Shown in pieces: positions 1-7,460 of a stretch of 36,970 nt of DNA (the stretch's first letter is position 1; every line of letters starts with the position of its first letter). This stretch comes from Pedobacter sp. V48 (GTDB lineage: Bacteria > Bacteroidota > Bacteroidia > Sphingobacteriales > Sphingobacteriaceae). A program made the translations under genes and the position numbers. The DNA lies in the NCBI RefSeq assembly GCF_000523515.1, contig NZ_AWRU01000034.1, positions 400,543-437,512 on the forward strand. Reading direction: 5' to 3'. The notes beneath the pieces were generated by a model. It was not told the origin of the DNA and made no database searches. It saw only the letters and a list, made by a program, of their open reading frames with translations.

Positions 1-15
1 AGAAAAAAAAAATCC

Positions 16-23
16 TACTTTTG
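16..23 (+). promoter_or_regulatory. -7 promoter element for tRNA-Ser
   Basis: TACTTTTG matches the Bacteroidota -7 consensus TAnnTTTG and lies 14 nt before the tRNA. The matching -33 TTG would fall outside the window, so only half the promoter is visible. Confidence 0.5.
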
Positions 24-37
24 CAATCCTGAAAAAA

Positions 38-125
38 GGAGAGTTGTCCGAGTGGTTGAAGGAGCACGCCTGGAAAGTGTGTATACCTCAAAAGGGTATC
101 GAGAGTTCGAATCTCTCACTCTCCG
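38..125 (+). tRNA. tRNA-Ser (anticodon GGA)
   Basis: A normal class II tRNA. The acceptor stem GGAGAGT pairs with ACTCTCC and the discriminator is G at 125. The anticodon stem CACGC/GTGTG closes the loop CTGGAAA, which puts the anticodon GGA at 72-74 with a purine at position 37. The variable arm is a normal short serine-type hairpin, and the T arm GAGAG-TTCGAAT-CTCTC is canonical. The gene does not encode the full CCA end. It reads UCC and UCU serine codons. It is a useful contrast to the two odd tRNA-like genes near 18 kb. Confidence 0.97.
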
Positions 126-145
126 CATGTAAAGGATTGAAAAAT

Positions 146-172
146 AAAAAGAGGGCGTACACCCTCTTTTTG
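146..172 (+). terminator. Rho-independent terminator of tRNA-Ser
   Basis: The stem GAGGG/CCCTC, extended by A/T pairs and followed by a T run, lies about 20 nt after the tRNA. Confidence 0.8.
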
Positions 173-249
173 TTTTCTAAAGCATCTCTCCGGAATATAA
201 GATCAAAGGAATTATTCTGAAAAGGAGTAGTTCTGCTATATTATTTAAA

Positions 250-305
250 CGACTTACCAACGACTCTTGAATGACTTTGATACGACTCTGAACGACCTTT
301 TGTCG
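250..305. repeat. Helically phased GAC (GTC) repeat array
   Basis: GAC begins at 251, 262, 273, 284 and 294, so the spacing is 11, 11, 11 and 10 nt. Most units read ACGACT plus about five variable bases. A last GTCG at 302-305 ends the array in opposite orientation. The spacing matches one DNA helical turn, which suggests protein binding along one face, but no binding protein is known to me. Confidence 0.5.
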
Positions 306-341
306 TTTGTTAGCCTTTTGGCACTCAAGTAAAATCCGGCT

Positions 342-360
342 ATAAACTACGCTAGTTTAT
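342..360 (-). terminator. Stem-loop after the 69-aa gene
   Basis: ATAAACTA and TAGTTTAT form a perfect 8-bp stem around a CGC loop, 7 nt past the stop codon of the minus-strand small gene. The T tract that follows on the minus strand is weak, so it may be a poor terminator or an mRNA-end hairpin. Confidence 0.4.
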
Positions 361-367
361 GTTTAAG

Positions 368-577
368 TTATTTGATTTCCTTGCCAATATCTGCATCCCA
401 GGCGTCAAAATACTTTTGGGAGTCTGAATGAAATGGGATTAGCGCGTGATGTTCGATAATACGTTTTCTTAAGCCCCACCAGGTTATGCGTTGTATCTTT
501 AATATGTATATGATACCAACGGCATTATGTGCTGTACTTGGATCTGGTTCATACGATAATAGTATGTGTTTGGCCAT
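368..577 (-). CDS. Small hypothetical protein, 69 aa
   Basis: I do not recognise this protein. It has no signal peptide or membrane segment and is rich in Trp, His and Ile, with a basic middle part (WWGLRKR) and an acidic-aromatic end (YFDAWDAD). Three features favour a real gene: a complete Bacteroidota promoter just upstream on the same strand (633-661), a start codon about 50 nt past that promoter, and a stem-loop right after the stop. It lies 155 nt downstream of glpF on the same strand but has its own promoter. Against it stand its short length and the lack of any known family. The transcript could also be non-coding. Confidence 0.4.
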   Translation of the reverse strand: MAKHILLSYEPDPSTAHNAVGIIYILKIQRITWWGLRKRIIEHHALIPFHSDSQKYFDAWDADIGKEIK

Positions 578-632
578 AGAGCGTTAATTTATATTTGTTT
601 AGTATGTCTAATGAATAGACTTATCCCTATTA

Positions 633-661
633 CAAAGGTATAAAAATCTATAATTTGTCAA
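633..661 (-). promoter_or_regulatory. Promoter for the 69-aa gene
   Basis: Read on the minus strand, TTG (659-661) is followed after 18 nt by TACCTTTG (633-640), an exact match to the Bacteroidota -7 element TAnnTTTG. Transcription would start near 628, about 50 nt before the start codon. Confidence 0.5.
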
Positions 662-731
662 CACAAAAAAATTTACTCTAATGTAATATTTTAACCTCAA
701 TTTAAACAGTACACCGCTACGGTCCCAAAAA

Positions 732-1463
732 CTAAATTTTTATACATAAATATAACAAAGCGGCCAGTGAACAACCTATAATCGGCCCTAATACCGGTAT
801 CCAGGCATAACTCCAGTTGTTTCCACCTTTACCTGCAACAGGAAGTATGGCGTGCATAATTCGGGGGCCAAGATCCCTTGCCGGATTAATGGCATATCCT
901 GTTGTACCACCAAGAGATAGTCCAATAACCCAAACCAGGAAGGCTACAGGTATAGCGCCAACAGAGCCCAAGCCAATTGGAGATCTATCTGTACCTAATG
1001 ATGCGTCTGTAAAATGAAATATCACAAAAATCAGCACAAAAGTGCCTATTATTTCACTAATCAGATTTGAAATGGTATTTGGTATAGCTGGTGCTGTGCA
1101 AAAGGTAGCCTGTTTTGCCCCTTTATCTTCAGTTCCTTTATAGAAATCTTTAAATAAAAGCCAGACCAGAAATGATCCCAGCATTGCGCCTATAAATTGA
1201 GCGGCAATATAAGAGGGGACATCTGCCCAGTTAAACCTTCCTGCAATTGCCAAACCAATTGTTACGGCTGGATTAAGATGAGCTCCGCTATATGGGCCGG
1301 CAACTACAACGCCTACAAATACAGCGAGCGCCCAGGCTGTGGTAATTACCATCCAGCCCCCATTATTTCCTTTAGTTCCGGTTAGAACGACATTAGCAAC
1401 AACACCGTTGCCCAATAAAATCATAAACATAGTGCCGAGGATTTCGGCTGAAAATGCAGACAT
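732..1463 (-). CDS. glpF: Glycerol uptake facilitator (aquaglyceroporin, MIP family)
   Basis: A six-helix MIP channel of 243 aa, the normal length for the family. Both pore half-helices are visible: NPA at residues 64-66 (GAHLNPAVTIG) and NPARD at 193-197 (GYAINPARDLGPR). The Asp after the second NPA is the mark of glycerol-conducting rather than water-only channels. It should let glycerol cross the inner membrane by facilitated diffusion. It lies 32 nt downstream of glycerol kinase on the same strand, so the two are almost certainly cotranscribed, and phosphorylation by the kinase traps the glycerol in the cell. No convincing terminator is visible after its stop. Confidence 0.95.
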   Translation of the reverse strand: MSAFSAEILGTMFMILLGNGVVANVVLTGTKGNNGGWMVITTAWALAVFVGVVVAGPYSGAHLNPAVTIGLAIAGRFNWADVPSYIAAQFIGAMLGSFLVWLLFKDFYKGTEDKGAKQATFCTAPAIPNTISNLISEIIGTFVLIFVIFHFTDASLGTDRSPIGLGSVGAIPVAFLVWVIGLSLGGTTGYAINPARDLGPRIMHAILPVAGKGGNNWSYAWIPVLGPIIGCSLAALLYLCIKI

Positions 1464-1495
1464 GCTGATAAGATTTAAATAAGTTATTCGTTTGG

Positions 1496-2986
1496 TTAAT
1501 TTTCAGCGTATGCTTTTGCCGCTTTTACAGCTCTATTCCATCCTTTGATACGCTCTTCTATATTTTTTGCCTTTCCGGCTTTAAAGCTTTTATCTATTTT
1601 CCACTGACCACTAATGTCGTCCATGCTGCTCCAGTAGCCCACAGCCAAACCTGCCAGGTACGCTGCCCCCAAGGCGGTAACCTCTGTTACCTGGGGTCTG
1701 ATTACTGTTGTTTCAAGCACATCAGCCTGAAATTGCATAAGTATGTCGTTGGCGGTTGCGCCTCCGTCTACTCTTAACTCTTTAATTCTAAGTCCTGAAT
1801 CTGCTTCCATAGCCTTTAAAACCTCCATTGTTTGGAAAGCAATGCTTTCAATGGCTGCTCTGGCAAGGTGAGAGGCATTTGTGCCCCTGGTAATTCCCGT
1901 AATGGTGCCTCTGGCATCCTGATTCCAATGTGGAGCCCCAAGACCTGCGAATGCAGGAACAAGGTATACGCCACCCGTGTCTTCTTCCCTTAAAGCTAGT
2001 TCTTCTACATCGGCAGATGTGGCAATTAAGCCTAGCCCATCCCTTAGCCATTGTACAACTGCACCTCCTATAAATATACTTCCTTCTAACGCGTACTGTA
2101 CTTTTCCGTTTATTTTCCAGGCAATGGTAGTTACCAGGTTGTTTTGCGATACGATAGGCTTATCTCCAATATTCATCAGCATAAAGCATCCGGTTCCATA
2201 AGTGTTTTTAACCATACCTACTTCTGTGCACATTTGACCAAAAAGAGCGGCTTGTTGGTCGCCAGCTATGCCTGCAATAGGTATTTTAGCTGCAAGGACA
2301 TTGCCTGTGGTTTCACCATAAACTTCACTCGATGATTTTACTTCGGGAAGGATGTTGCGCGGGATGTTAAAAAGGTCAAGCAATTCCTGATCCCAGTCTA
2401 GGGTGTGGATGTTATAAATCATTGTCCTTGATGCATTGGTCACATCGGTAACATGGACTCTGCCATCAGTTAGCTTCCATATCAGCCACGAATCTATAGT
2501 TCCAAAGGCGATGTCTCCTGCTTCAGCTTTTTCTCTTGCTCCGGGAACATTTTCCAGTATCCATCTGATTTTTGTTGCCGAGAAATAAGCATCTATAATA
2601 AGTCCCGTTTTTTCCTGTACGGTTTTGGCCAGCCCTTGTGCTTTTAATTCGTCACAGTAGGCAGATGTGCGTCTGTCTTGCCAGACAATGGCGTTGTGTA
2701 GTGGTTCTCCGGTTTTTCTGTCCCATAGTACTGTTGTTTCCCGCTGATTCGTTATGCCAATAGCAGCGATGTCGTTAGGTGTGATACTTGCTTTTATGAT
2801 CGCTTCGGTTGCTACCGCAACCTGGCTAGACCAAATTTCGGTAGCATTATGTTCTACCCATCCTGGTTGAGGATATATTTGCTTAAACTCTCTTTGTGCA
2901 ATTGAAATGATGCTCCCTTCTTTATCAAAAACAATTGCTCTCGAACTTGTAGTTCCCTGGTCAAAGGATAGAATATATTTATTCAT
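1496..2986 (-). CDS. glpK: Glycerol kinase
   Basis: A FGGY-family carbohydrate kinase of 496 aa, the standard length of GlpK. The N-terminal ATPase motif ([14 protein letters not shown]) sits at residues 8-21, and the glycerol kinase stretches [28 protein letters not shown] and the C-terminal [11 protein letters not shown] are present. It phosphorylates glycerol to sn-glycerol 3-phosphate in the cytoplasm using ATP. It is the first gene of the operon and is followed by glpF. No glycerol-3-phosphate dehydrogenase gene is present in the window. A near-consensus -7 element (TACTTTCG, 3039-3046 minus strand) and a palindrome at 3114-3133 lie upstream and may control it. Confidence 0.97.
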   Translation of the reverse strand: MNKYILSFDQGTTSSRAIVFDKEGSIISIAQREFKQIYPQPGWVEHNATEIWSSQVAVATEAIIKASITPNDIAAIGITNQRETTVLWDRKTGEPLHNAIVWQDRRTSAYCDELKAQGLAKTVQEKTGLIIDAYFSATKIRWILENVPGAREKAEAGDIAFGTIDSWLIWKLTDGRVHVTDVTNASRTMIYNIHTLDWDQELLDLFNIPRNILPEVKSSSEVYGETTGNVLAAKIPIAGIAGDQQAALFGQMCTEVGMVKNTYGTGCFMLMNIGDKPIVSQNNLVTTIAWKINGKVQYALEGSIFIGGAVVQWLRDGLGLIATSADVEELALREEDTGGVYLVPAFAGLGAPHWNQDARGTITGITRGTNASHLARAAIESIAFQTMEVLKAMEADSGLRIKELRVDGGATANDILMQFQADVLETTVIRPQVTEVTALGAAYLAGLAVGYWSSMDDISGQWKIDKSFKAGKAKNIEERIKGWNRAVKAAKAYAEN

Positions 2987-3294
2987 ACTTTATATTTGGA
3001 ATAATGTGTAATAAAACGTAAGTATAAGAAATCATTATCGAAAGTAAAAGCAAGTAGTGTGAAATTATTTGTTTTTCTATGCTATAGTTTTAGGAAGGTC
3101 TGTATTTAATTGTTTGTATCAAATTAGATACAATTTAATAGGGAGCAAACTAATTGAAAGATAATATTTGTAAGCAAAAATGAATGTTGTAACAAGTTTT
3201 AAACGAGTGGTAACCAGTATTTAAAGGGGATATGATGGCGTTGTTTTTAAAATTGGCACATTTCTTTCTGATGAACATGAAAAAACTACACAAA
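2987..3294. other. Divergent intergenic region between glpK and the first barrel protein
   Basis: About 300 nt of AT-rich DNA without a convincing gene. It must hold the minus-strand glpK promoter and the plus-strand promoter of the barrel protein. The only clear structure is the palindrome at 3114-3133. A near match to the -7 element (TACTTTCG) lies at 3039-3046 on the minus strand without a clear -33 partner. Start codons at 3232, 3271 and 3277 are in frame with the barrel gene but give less natural signal peptides. Confidence 0.5.
3114..3133. promoter_or_regulatory. Palindromic operator-like site TTGTATC-N6-GATACAA
   Basis: A perfect 7-bp inverted repeat with a 6-nt, nearly symmetric centre, 20 bp in all. 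The size suits a dimeric helix-turn-helix repressor or activator. It lies between the divergent glpK operon and the outer-membrane protein gene, so it could serve either or both. Confidence 0.4.
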
Positions 3295-3909
3295 ATGAAA
3301 AAATTAATTGTTTTGGCCATAGGCCTATTTGTAGCCGGTGCAGCAAATGCACAGAGCCCGATTAGATTGGGTGTTAAGGGAGGCTTAAACTTACCGAACA
3401 TTATTAAGGGTGACGGTAATAATGATTTTAAAACAAAAGTTAATCCTGGTTTTAATGCGGGTATTACTTTAGATATCAATCTGATTAAAGGATTGGCATT
3501 TACTCCGGAGTTACTATATTCTACAAAAGGGTATAAAGCAGAGACTCCTTTTGGTGAATTTACGCAAACTACTCATTTTATTGATATTCCTATTTTAGCA
3601 AGTATTAACGTTGGTGGTTCAGGATTGAATTTAGTGGTTGGTCCTCAGGTATCTTTCCTTACTTCAACTAAAAACAAATTTGAAAATGGATTTGGAGCTG
3701 CTGAAGAAACAATCATTGAAGATAAATCAGATAGATTTAAGAAAAGCCTGGTTGGTGGTGTAATTGGATTTAGATACGATGTAACTGATAAGATAGACCT
3801 TCATGGTCGTTATGCATTGGATTTCCAGAAAAACAACGAGAATGGATCAAAGGAAACTCCAGAATATAAGAACCAGGTGTTCTCTGTTGGGTTAGGATTG
3901 AAATTCTAA
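3295..3909 (+). CDS. Outer-membrane beta-barrel protein, first tandem copy
   Basis: A small porin-like or PorT-like beta-barrel protein of about 204 aa. The chosen start gives a clean signal peptide (MKKLIVLAIGLFVAGAANAQ) cut after AQ. In-frame starts at 3277, 3271 and 3232 add a short basic or hydrophobic extension and cannot be ruled out. The mature part alternates polar and hydrophobic residues in short strands and ends in GLGLKF, with the terminal Phe expected of a barrel recognised by the BAM machinery. Shared motifs with the next gene are GPQVSFL, KSL-GGV-G and RY--DFQK, so the two are paralogues. The substrate is unknown. A strong terminator follows. Confidence 0.85.
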   Translation: MKKLIVLAIGLFVAGAANAQSPIRLGVKGGLNLPNIIKGDGNNDFKTKVNPGFNAGITLDINLIKGLAFTPELLYSTKGYKAETPFGEFTQTTHFIDIPILASINVGGSGLNLVVGPQVSFLTSTKNKFENGFGAAEETIIEDKSDRFKKSLVGGVIGFRYDVTDKIDLHGRYALDFQKNNENGSKETPEYKNQVFSVGLGLKF

Positions 3910-3945
3910 TTGTTTGGGTTGGAGAATTAAATACTCGATTTTTGA

Positions 3946-3986
3946 AAAAGGGCCTGATCAGTACATAACTGATCAGGCCCTTTTAT
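3946..3986 (+). terminator. Strong terminator after the first barrel gene
   Basis: A perfect 17-bp stem (arms 3946-3962 and 3968-3984) with the 5-nt loop ACATA, ending in a T run. It is A-rich on the left side too and could act in both directions. Confidence 0.9.
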
Positions 3987-4188
3987 TTAAGCTAATCTCA
4001 CTAGAGTGTATCAAATCCGAGACACTCACAACGCGCTAGTTTACTAGGTTTTGATGAATACGTGGTTTTGTTTGTAAATATCAGAAAATGAGTTGTTTGT
4101 CTGGTTTCTTGCTTCCCTTTTAATCGTTGGTTTTGGTTTCTTTGGCATGGTTATTACAATACACCCTGTGAATTTTAAATAGAAAACT

Positions 4189-4821
4189 ATGAAAAAATTA
4201 TTCATTATAGGACTAGGACTAACAGTAAGTAGTTTAGCTTTTAAGGCAAATGCACAGACTTCACAGTCGGCTGCGAATGACAAAATGAGCTTCGGTATTA
4301 GAGCCGGTGCCAACTTGATGAATATGGGCAAAATCCAGGGGGGTGGCCAAGATTATTCAACAGACTCAAGAGTCGGATTTCAGGCAGGTATTTATGCCGA
4401 TTTACCAATGGGCGGAGGGTTTGCCTTCTTACCAGAAGCGATGTTTATACAAAAGGGAGCTAAATTAAGTGAAAACGGTCTTGATTTTGATACTAAAGTG
4501 TCTTACATAGACATTCCTGTATTAATCGGATATAAGGCTACGCCAGAGTTAACTGTATTTGCAGGCCCTCAGGTATCATTCCTTCTTTCACAAAAATCAA
4601 CAGGTGCACTTAATAATGGTATTGAGGGAGAATCGACCGACACAGAGAATTTTAGTAAGTCGTTGGCCGGTGGTGTAGTTGGTCTGGGCTATAGTATCAC
4701 ACCAAATATCAATGTGAACGCACGATATATGATGGACTTCCAAAAAGCACTTAAGGATGATGTAAATCAGGATAAGATTAAGAATAAAGGATTTGCATTG
4801 TCATTAGGTTACACTTTTTAA
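4189..4821 (+). CDS. Outer-membrane beta-barrel protein, second tandem copy
   Basis: A paralogue of the preceding gene, 210 aa. It starts with a signal peptide (MKKLFIIGLGLTVSSLAFKA then NAQ) and ends in LSLGYTF, a typical terminal aromatic of outer-membrane barrels. It keeps GPQVSFLLS, SKSLAGGVVGLGY and ARYMMDFQK, in the same order as its neighbour. The strong terminator between them argues for separate transcription, so the pair looks like a tandem duplication that gained its own promoter rather than an operon. No catalytic motif is present. A role as a small porin or surface-stress protein would be a guess. Confidence 0.88.
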   Translation: MKKLFIIGLGLTVSSLAFKANAQTSQSAANDKMSFGIRAGANLMNMGKIQGGGQDYSTDSRVGFQAGIYADLPMGGGFAFLPEAMFIQKGAKLSENGLDFDTKVSYIDIPVLIGYKATPELTVFAGPQVSFLLSQKSTGALNNGIEGESTDTENFSKSLAGGVVGLGYSITPNINVNARYMMDFQKALKDDVNQDKIKNKGFALSLGYTF

Positions 4822-5011
4822 GTTGGCCGGTTTTTGAAGTGTAAGTGAAAGAAATTGAGGTCCTTGCAAGAATATCAAAAATTGCATGTAACTTTAAAAA
4901 GTTATGAAAGAGGCATCTGCTTCTCCATCATACTTCAAAAAGATAACCAACGAGAGCAGGAAAGAAATTAATCCCTAATTGTGTGTGAGGATAATATTCC
5001 TATTTAACCTT

Positions 5012-5042
5012 AAAAAGCATCCTGAATAGGGTGCTTTTTTTT
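5012..5042 (+). terminator. Terminator upstream of the GH3 gene
   Basis: GCATCC pairs with GGGTGC (one G-U) around TGAATA, flanked by A and T runs. It lies about 190 nt after the second barrel gene and ends just where the next promoter element begins. Confidence 0.75.
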
Positions 5043-5043
5043 A

Positions 5044-5051
5044 TAACTTTG
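5044..5051 (+). promoter_or_regulatory. -7 promoter element for the GH3 gene
   Basis: TAACTTTG is an exact match to TAnnTTTG, 24 nt before the chosen start codon. No TTG is found at the expected -33 position, which is occupied by the terminator stem. Confidence 0.5.
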
Positions 5052-5075
5052 AAATTTAAACAATCCACTGCCGTA

Positions 5076-6782
5076 ATGAACGTTAAACATCTGCTTATTG
5101 CTACCTTCCTTTTATCTATCTCAGTATCGTCAACAAAGGCTCAAAAAAAATCTTATTTACAAACTTTAACAGAGAAGAATCAATGGGTTGATTCTGTATT
5201 CAATAAATTGAACAGACGTCAGAAAATTGCCCAAATGTTCTTTGTAAGGGCGCATACCAATCTGGGGAAGGCTTATGAAGATTCTATTGCCAATGTAATT
5301 AAAAAGGAAGATGTTGGTGGTTTGGTGTTTTTTCAGGGAGGTCCTGGCCGACAAGCTATTTTAACAAATCAATACCAGTCTCTATCAAGAGTACCCTTAT
5401 TGATTACTTCTGATGGAGAGTGGGGCTTGGGGATGCGTTTGGATAGCACTATCTCTTATCCTTACCAAATGGCTTTAGGAGCTATTCAGGATAAAGAACT
5501 GCTTTATAAAATGGGATTGGAAGTGGCAAAAGATTATAAACGCATTGGTATGCACATGAATCTTGCACCAGATGTTGATGTAAATAATAATCCTAAAAAT
5601 CCTGTTATAAATTATCGTTCTTTCGGAGAAAATAAATACAATGTAGCCACCAAGGCGGGTGAATATATGAGGGGGATGCAGGATGGAGGCTTGTTGGTTA
5701 GTATTAAACATTTTCCCGGGCATGGTGATACCGATGTAGATTCTCATTATGATCTTCCTCAACTGAAGTTTTCTAAAGCCCGTTTGGATAGTTTGGAGAT
5801 TTATCCGTTTAGGGAATTGATCCGTCAGGGTGCTGCAGGTGTTATGATTGCACACATGAATATTCCGGCATTAGATAATACACAAAATATGCCTTCAACT
5901 TTATCGAAGCCCATTGTTACTGGTATTTTAAAGCAGGAATTGGGTTTTAAGGGACTGATTATTTCTGACGCTATGGGTATGAAAGGGGTGGTTAAATATT
6001 TTAAGGACGGAGAAGCTGATGTAATGGGTGTAATTGCAGGCAACGATATTCTGGAACTTTCAGAAAATAGCGATAGAGCAATAAAACTGGTTCGTAAAGC
6101 GGTTAGACAGGATCGAATAAGTATGGACAGAATTGATGAAAGTGTTAAAAAGATCCTTACTGCTAAATATTGGGCGGGCCTAAATGTCCGCGATTCAATT
6201 AATGAAAGAAATGTGGTTGCTGATGTAAACAGATCAGAAAGTAGGGTGCTTTTGCAAAAACTAGCTGATGCCTCTATGACCCTGTTAAGAGGAAAGGCAA
6301 ACATTAGTCAGTTGTCTAAGGATAGAAGAACGGTAATCATCAGCTTAGGCACACCTGGAGTTACAGATTTTCAACGTGATTTAGGTGCGTACTATAAAAA
6401 TTCAGTATTCTATACATTGGACAGGAATGCCAATGCTACAGCTATTGCAAAAATTTTGAGATATATTAATGTTTTTGATCAGGTAATTATTGGCATTCAT
6501 GATACTCGTATCAGGCCTGGAAACGGGATGATTTTAAGTAACGACTTAAAGATGTTTATTAAGGATATGTCGTTAAGTAATGCAATTTTTGCTTTGTTTG
6601 CCAATCCGTATAACCTATCGGCATTGCCTGGTCTTGAGAACAGCAAGGGGCTTATAGTAGCCTATCAAAAAGAGGACTTCATGCAAAAAGCAGCAGCATC
6701 TGTAATTAAGAATCAACTGATTCCTACAGGGAGACTGCCCGTTACTGTGAATACTTTCTTTAAGTATGGCGACAAAGAGTAA
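5076..6782 (+). CDS. Secreted glycoside hydrolase family 3 protein (NagZ-like)
   Basis: A GH3 enzyme of 568 aa with a signal peptide (residues 1-23, ending STKAQ). The start at 5076 is chosen because it begins the signal peptide and follows the promoter element; the GTG at 5031 lies inside the terminator. The N-terminal barrel carries the NagZ signature KHFPGHGDTDVDSH from residue 211, with the His and Asp of the acid/base dyad, and the likely nucleophile is Asp 298 in IISDAMGM. These mark beta-N-acetylhexosaminidase-type GH3 enzymes, so peptidoglycan or chitin-derived sugars are plausible substrates. A second domain follows. Many Bacteroidota relatives continue into a serine beta-lactamase-like domain; this one stops before it. 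Confidence 0.9.
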   Translation: MNVKHLLIATFLLSISVSSTKAQKKSYLQTLTEKNQWVDSVFNKLNRRQKIAQMFFVRAHTNLGKAYEDSIANVIKKEDVGGLVFFQGGPGRQAILTNQYQSLSRVPLLITSDGEWGLGMRLDSTISYPYQMALGAIQDKELLYKMGLEVAKDYKRIGMHMNLAPDVDVNNNPKNPVINYRSFGENKYNVATKAGEYMRGMQDGGLLVSIKHFPGHGDTDVDSHYDLPQLKFSKARLDSLEIYPFRELIRQGAAGVMIAHMNIPALDNTQNMPSTLSKPIVTGILKQELGFKGLIISDAMGMKGVVKYFKDGEADVMGVIAGNDILELSENSDRAIKLVRKAVRQDRISMDRIDESVKKILTAKYWAGLNVRDSINERNVVADVNRSESRVLLQKLADASMTLLRGKANISQLSKDRRTVIISLGTPGVTDFQRDLGAYYKNSVFYTLDRNANATAIAKILRYINVFDQVIIGIHDTRIRPGNGMILSNDLKMFIKDMSLSNAIFALFANPYNLSALPGLENSKGLIVAYQKEDFMQKAAASVIKNQLIPTGRLPVTVNTFFKYGDKE

Positions 6783-6804
6783 TTGTTAAATTACTTTGCT
6801 TTTT
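6773..6804 (+). terminator. Hairpin spanning both stop codons of a convergent pair
   Basis: CAAAG-AG-TAATT pairs with AATTA-CTTTG around GTTA, with an AG bulge, followed on the plus strand by CTTTTTG. The plus-strand stop (6780-6782) and the minus-strand stop (6791-6793) sit in opposite arms. Confidence 0.45.
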
Positions 6805-7330
6805 GTTGTTTATAAGATTCCGGATCAACTGCTTTTGGCGTCCAGTTTTTCAAGAAGTCGGTAACAGCTTTCACGCTATGTCCCGTTTTCTTTTTGCCGT
6901 TTGTATCTTTCTCATCCGTTTCCAGGTAAGCAGAATTTTGAGTATGCAGTAATTTCCCGCTACCATCAAGTATTACAAAAACAGGGAATCCGAAACGTTG
7001 TGGGTAATTAAGGCTGGCAAGCACAGCCTCGTTTTTATTTTCCGGGCTATAGTTCACCAAAACAACTTCGTAGTTGTCGTTAATGAATCGTTTTAATTCA
7101 GGCGTATTGTCTACCATTTTATGAAAAGCAATACACCAGCTGCACCAGTTACCGCCAATTTGCAAAAACACATGTTTCCCCTCTTTTTTAGCTTTAGCTA
7201 CAGCGCCATCAATATCTGCGCGGGCATTGGCCTGTGGATTATATATATGCACCGCTTCTTTTTTCTCTTGTGCAGAGCTTGCGCCTACAGTTGCTATGGC
7301 AACAAGTAGTATTAAGGCTATCCTTTTCAT
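6791..7330 (-). CDS. Periplasmic thioredoxin-like protein
   Basis: 179 aa with a signal peptide (about residues 1-20, ending SSAQ). The thioredoxin fold is shown by the redox motif WCSWC (Cys 63 and Cys 66) after FLQIGGN, and by the cis-proline in FGFPVFVILD. The lysine-rich start of the domain (AVAKAKKEGKHVFL) is typical of the DUF255/thioredoxin_7-type family. It probably reduces or shuffles disulfides, or has a related chaperone role, in the periplasm. It converges on the GH3 gene with 8 nt between stops. A minus-strand -7 element lies at 7349-7356. Confidence 0.88.
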   Translation of the reverse strand: MKRIALILLVAIATVGASSAQEKKEAVHIYNPQANARADIDGAVAKAKKEGKHVFLQIGGNWCSWCIAFHKMVDNTPELKRFINDNYEVVLVNYSPENKNEAVLASLNYPQRFGFPVFVILDGSGKLLHTQNSAYLETDEKDTNGKKKTGHSVKAVTDFLKNWTPKAVDPESYKQQKAK

Positions 7331-7348
7331 TGTTCAATAATTTAATTG

Positions 7349-7356
7349 CAAAATTA
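7349..7356 (-). promoter_or_regulatory. -7 promoter element for the thioredoxin-like gene
   Basis: The minus strand reads TAATTTTG, an exact TAnnTTTG match 18 nt before the start codon. The nearest TTG upstream (7373-7375) gives a spacer of only 16 nt, shorter than usual. Confidence 0.4.
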
Positions 7357-7460
7357 ATAGAATAGCTAACATCAATTGTAATACCAGTTTAATATTCTCT
7401 AGTTAAATAGTAGATTTTATTTGTAGCCATATTTTTCTAAATAAGTTATAGCTTTACGTA

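Noticed and set aside
250..305. The GAC repeat as a CRISPR array
   Set aside because: Units are only about 11 nt with no 30-nt spacers, and no cas genes are present.
3232..3294. Longer N terminus for the first barrel protein (ATG at 3232, 3271 or 3277)
   Set aside because: The added residues spoil the signal peptide, while the ATG at 3295 gives a clean one matching its paralogue. The ATG at 3277 remains possible.
4822..5011. A small RNA between the second barrel gene and the terminator at 5012
   Set aside because: The distance would fit, but no exact promoter element is visible; the terminator can simply belong to the barrel gene.
5031..5075. GTG start at 5031 for the GH3 gene
   Set aside because: It lies inside a terminator stem and upstream of the -7 promoter element.
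5825..6304. A 159-aa minus-strand frame inside the GH3 gene
   Set aside because: It is a mirror of the GH3 coding sequence; composition rich in Ser, Ile and Leu as expected of an antisense shadow.
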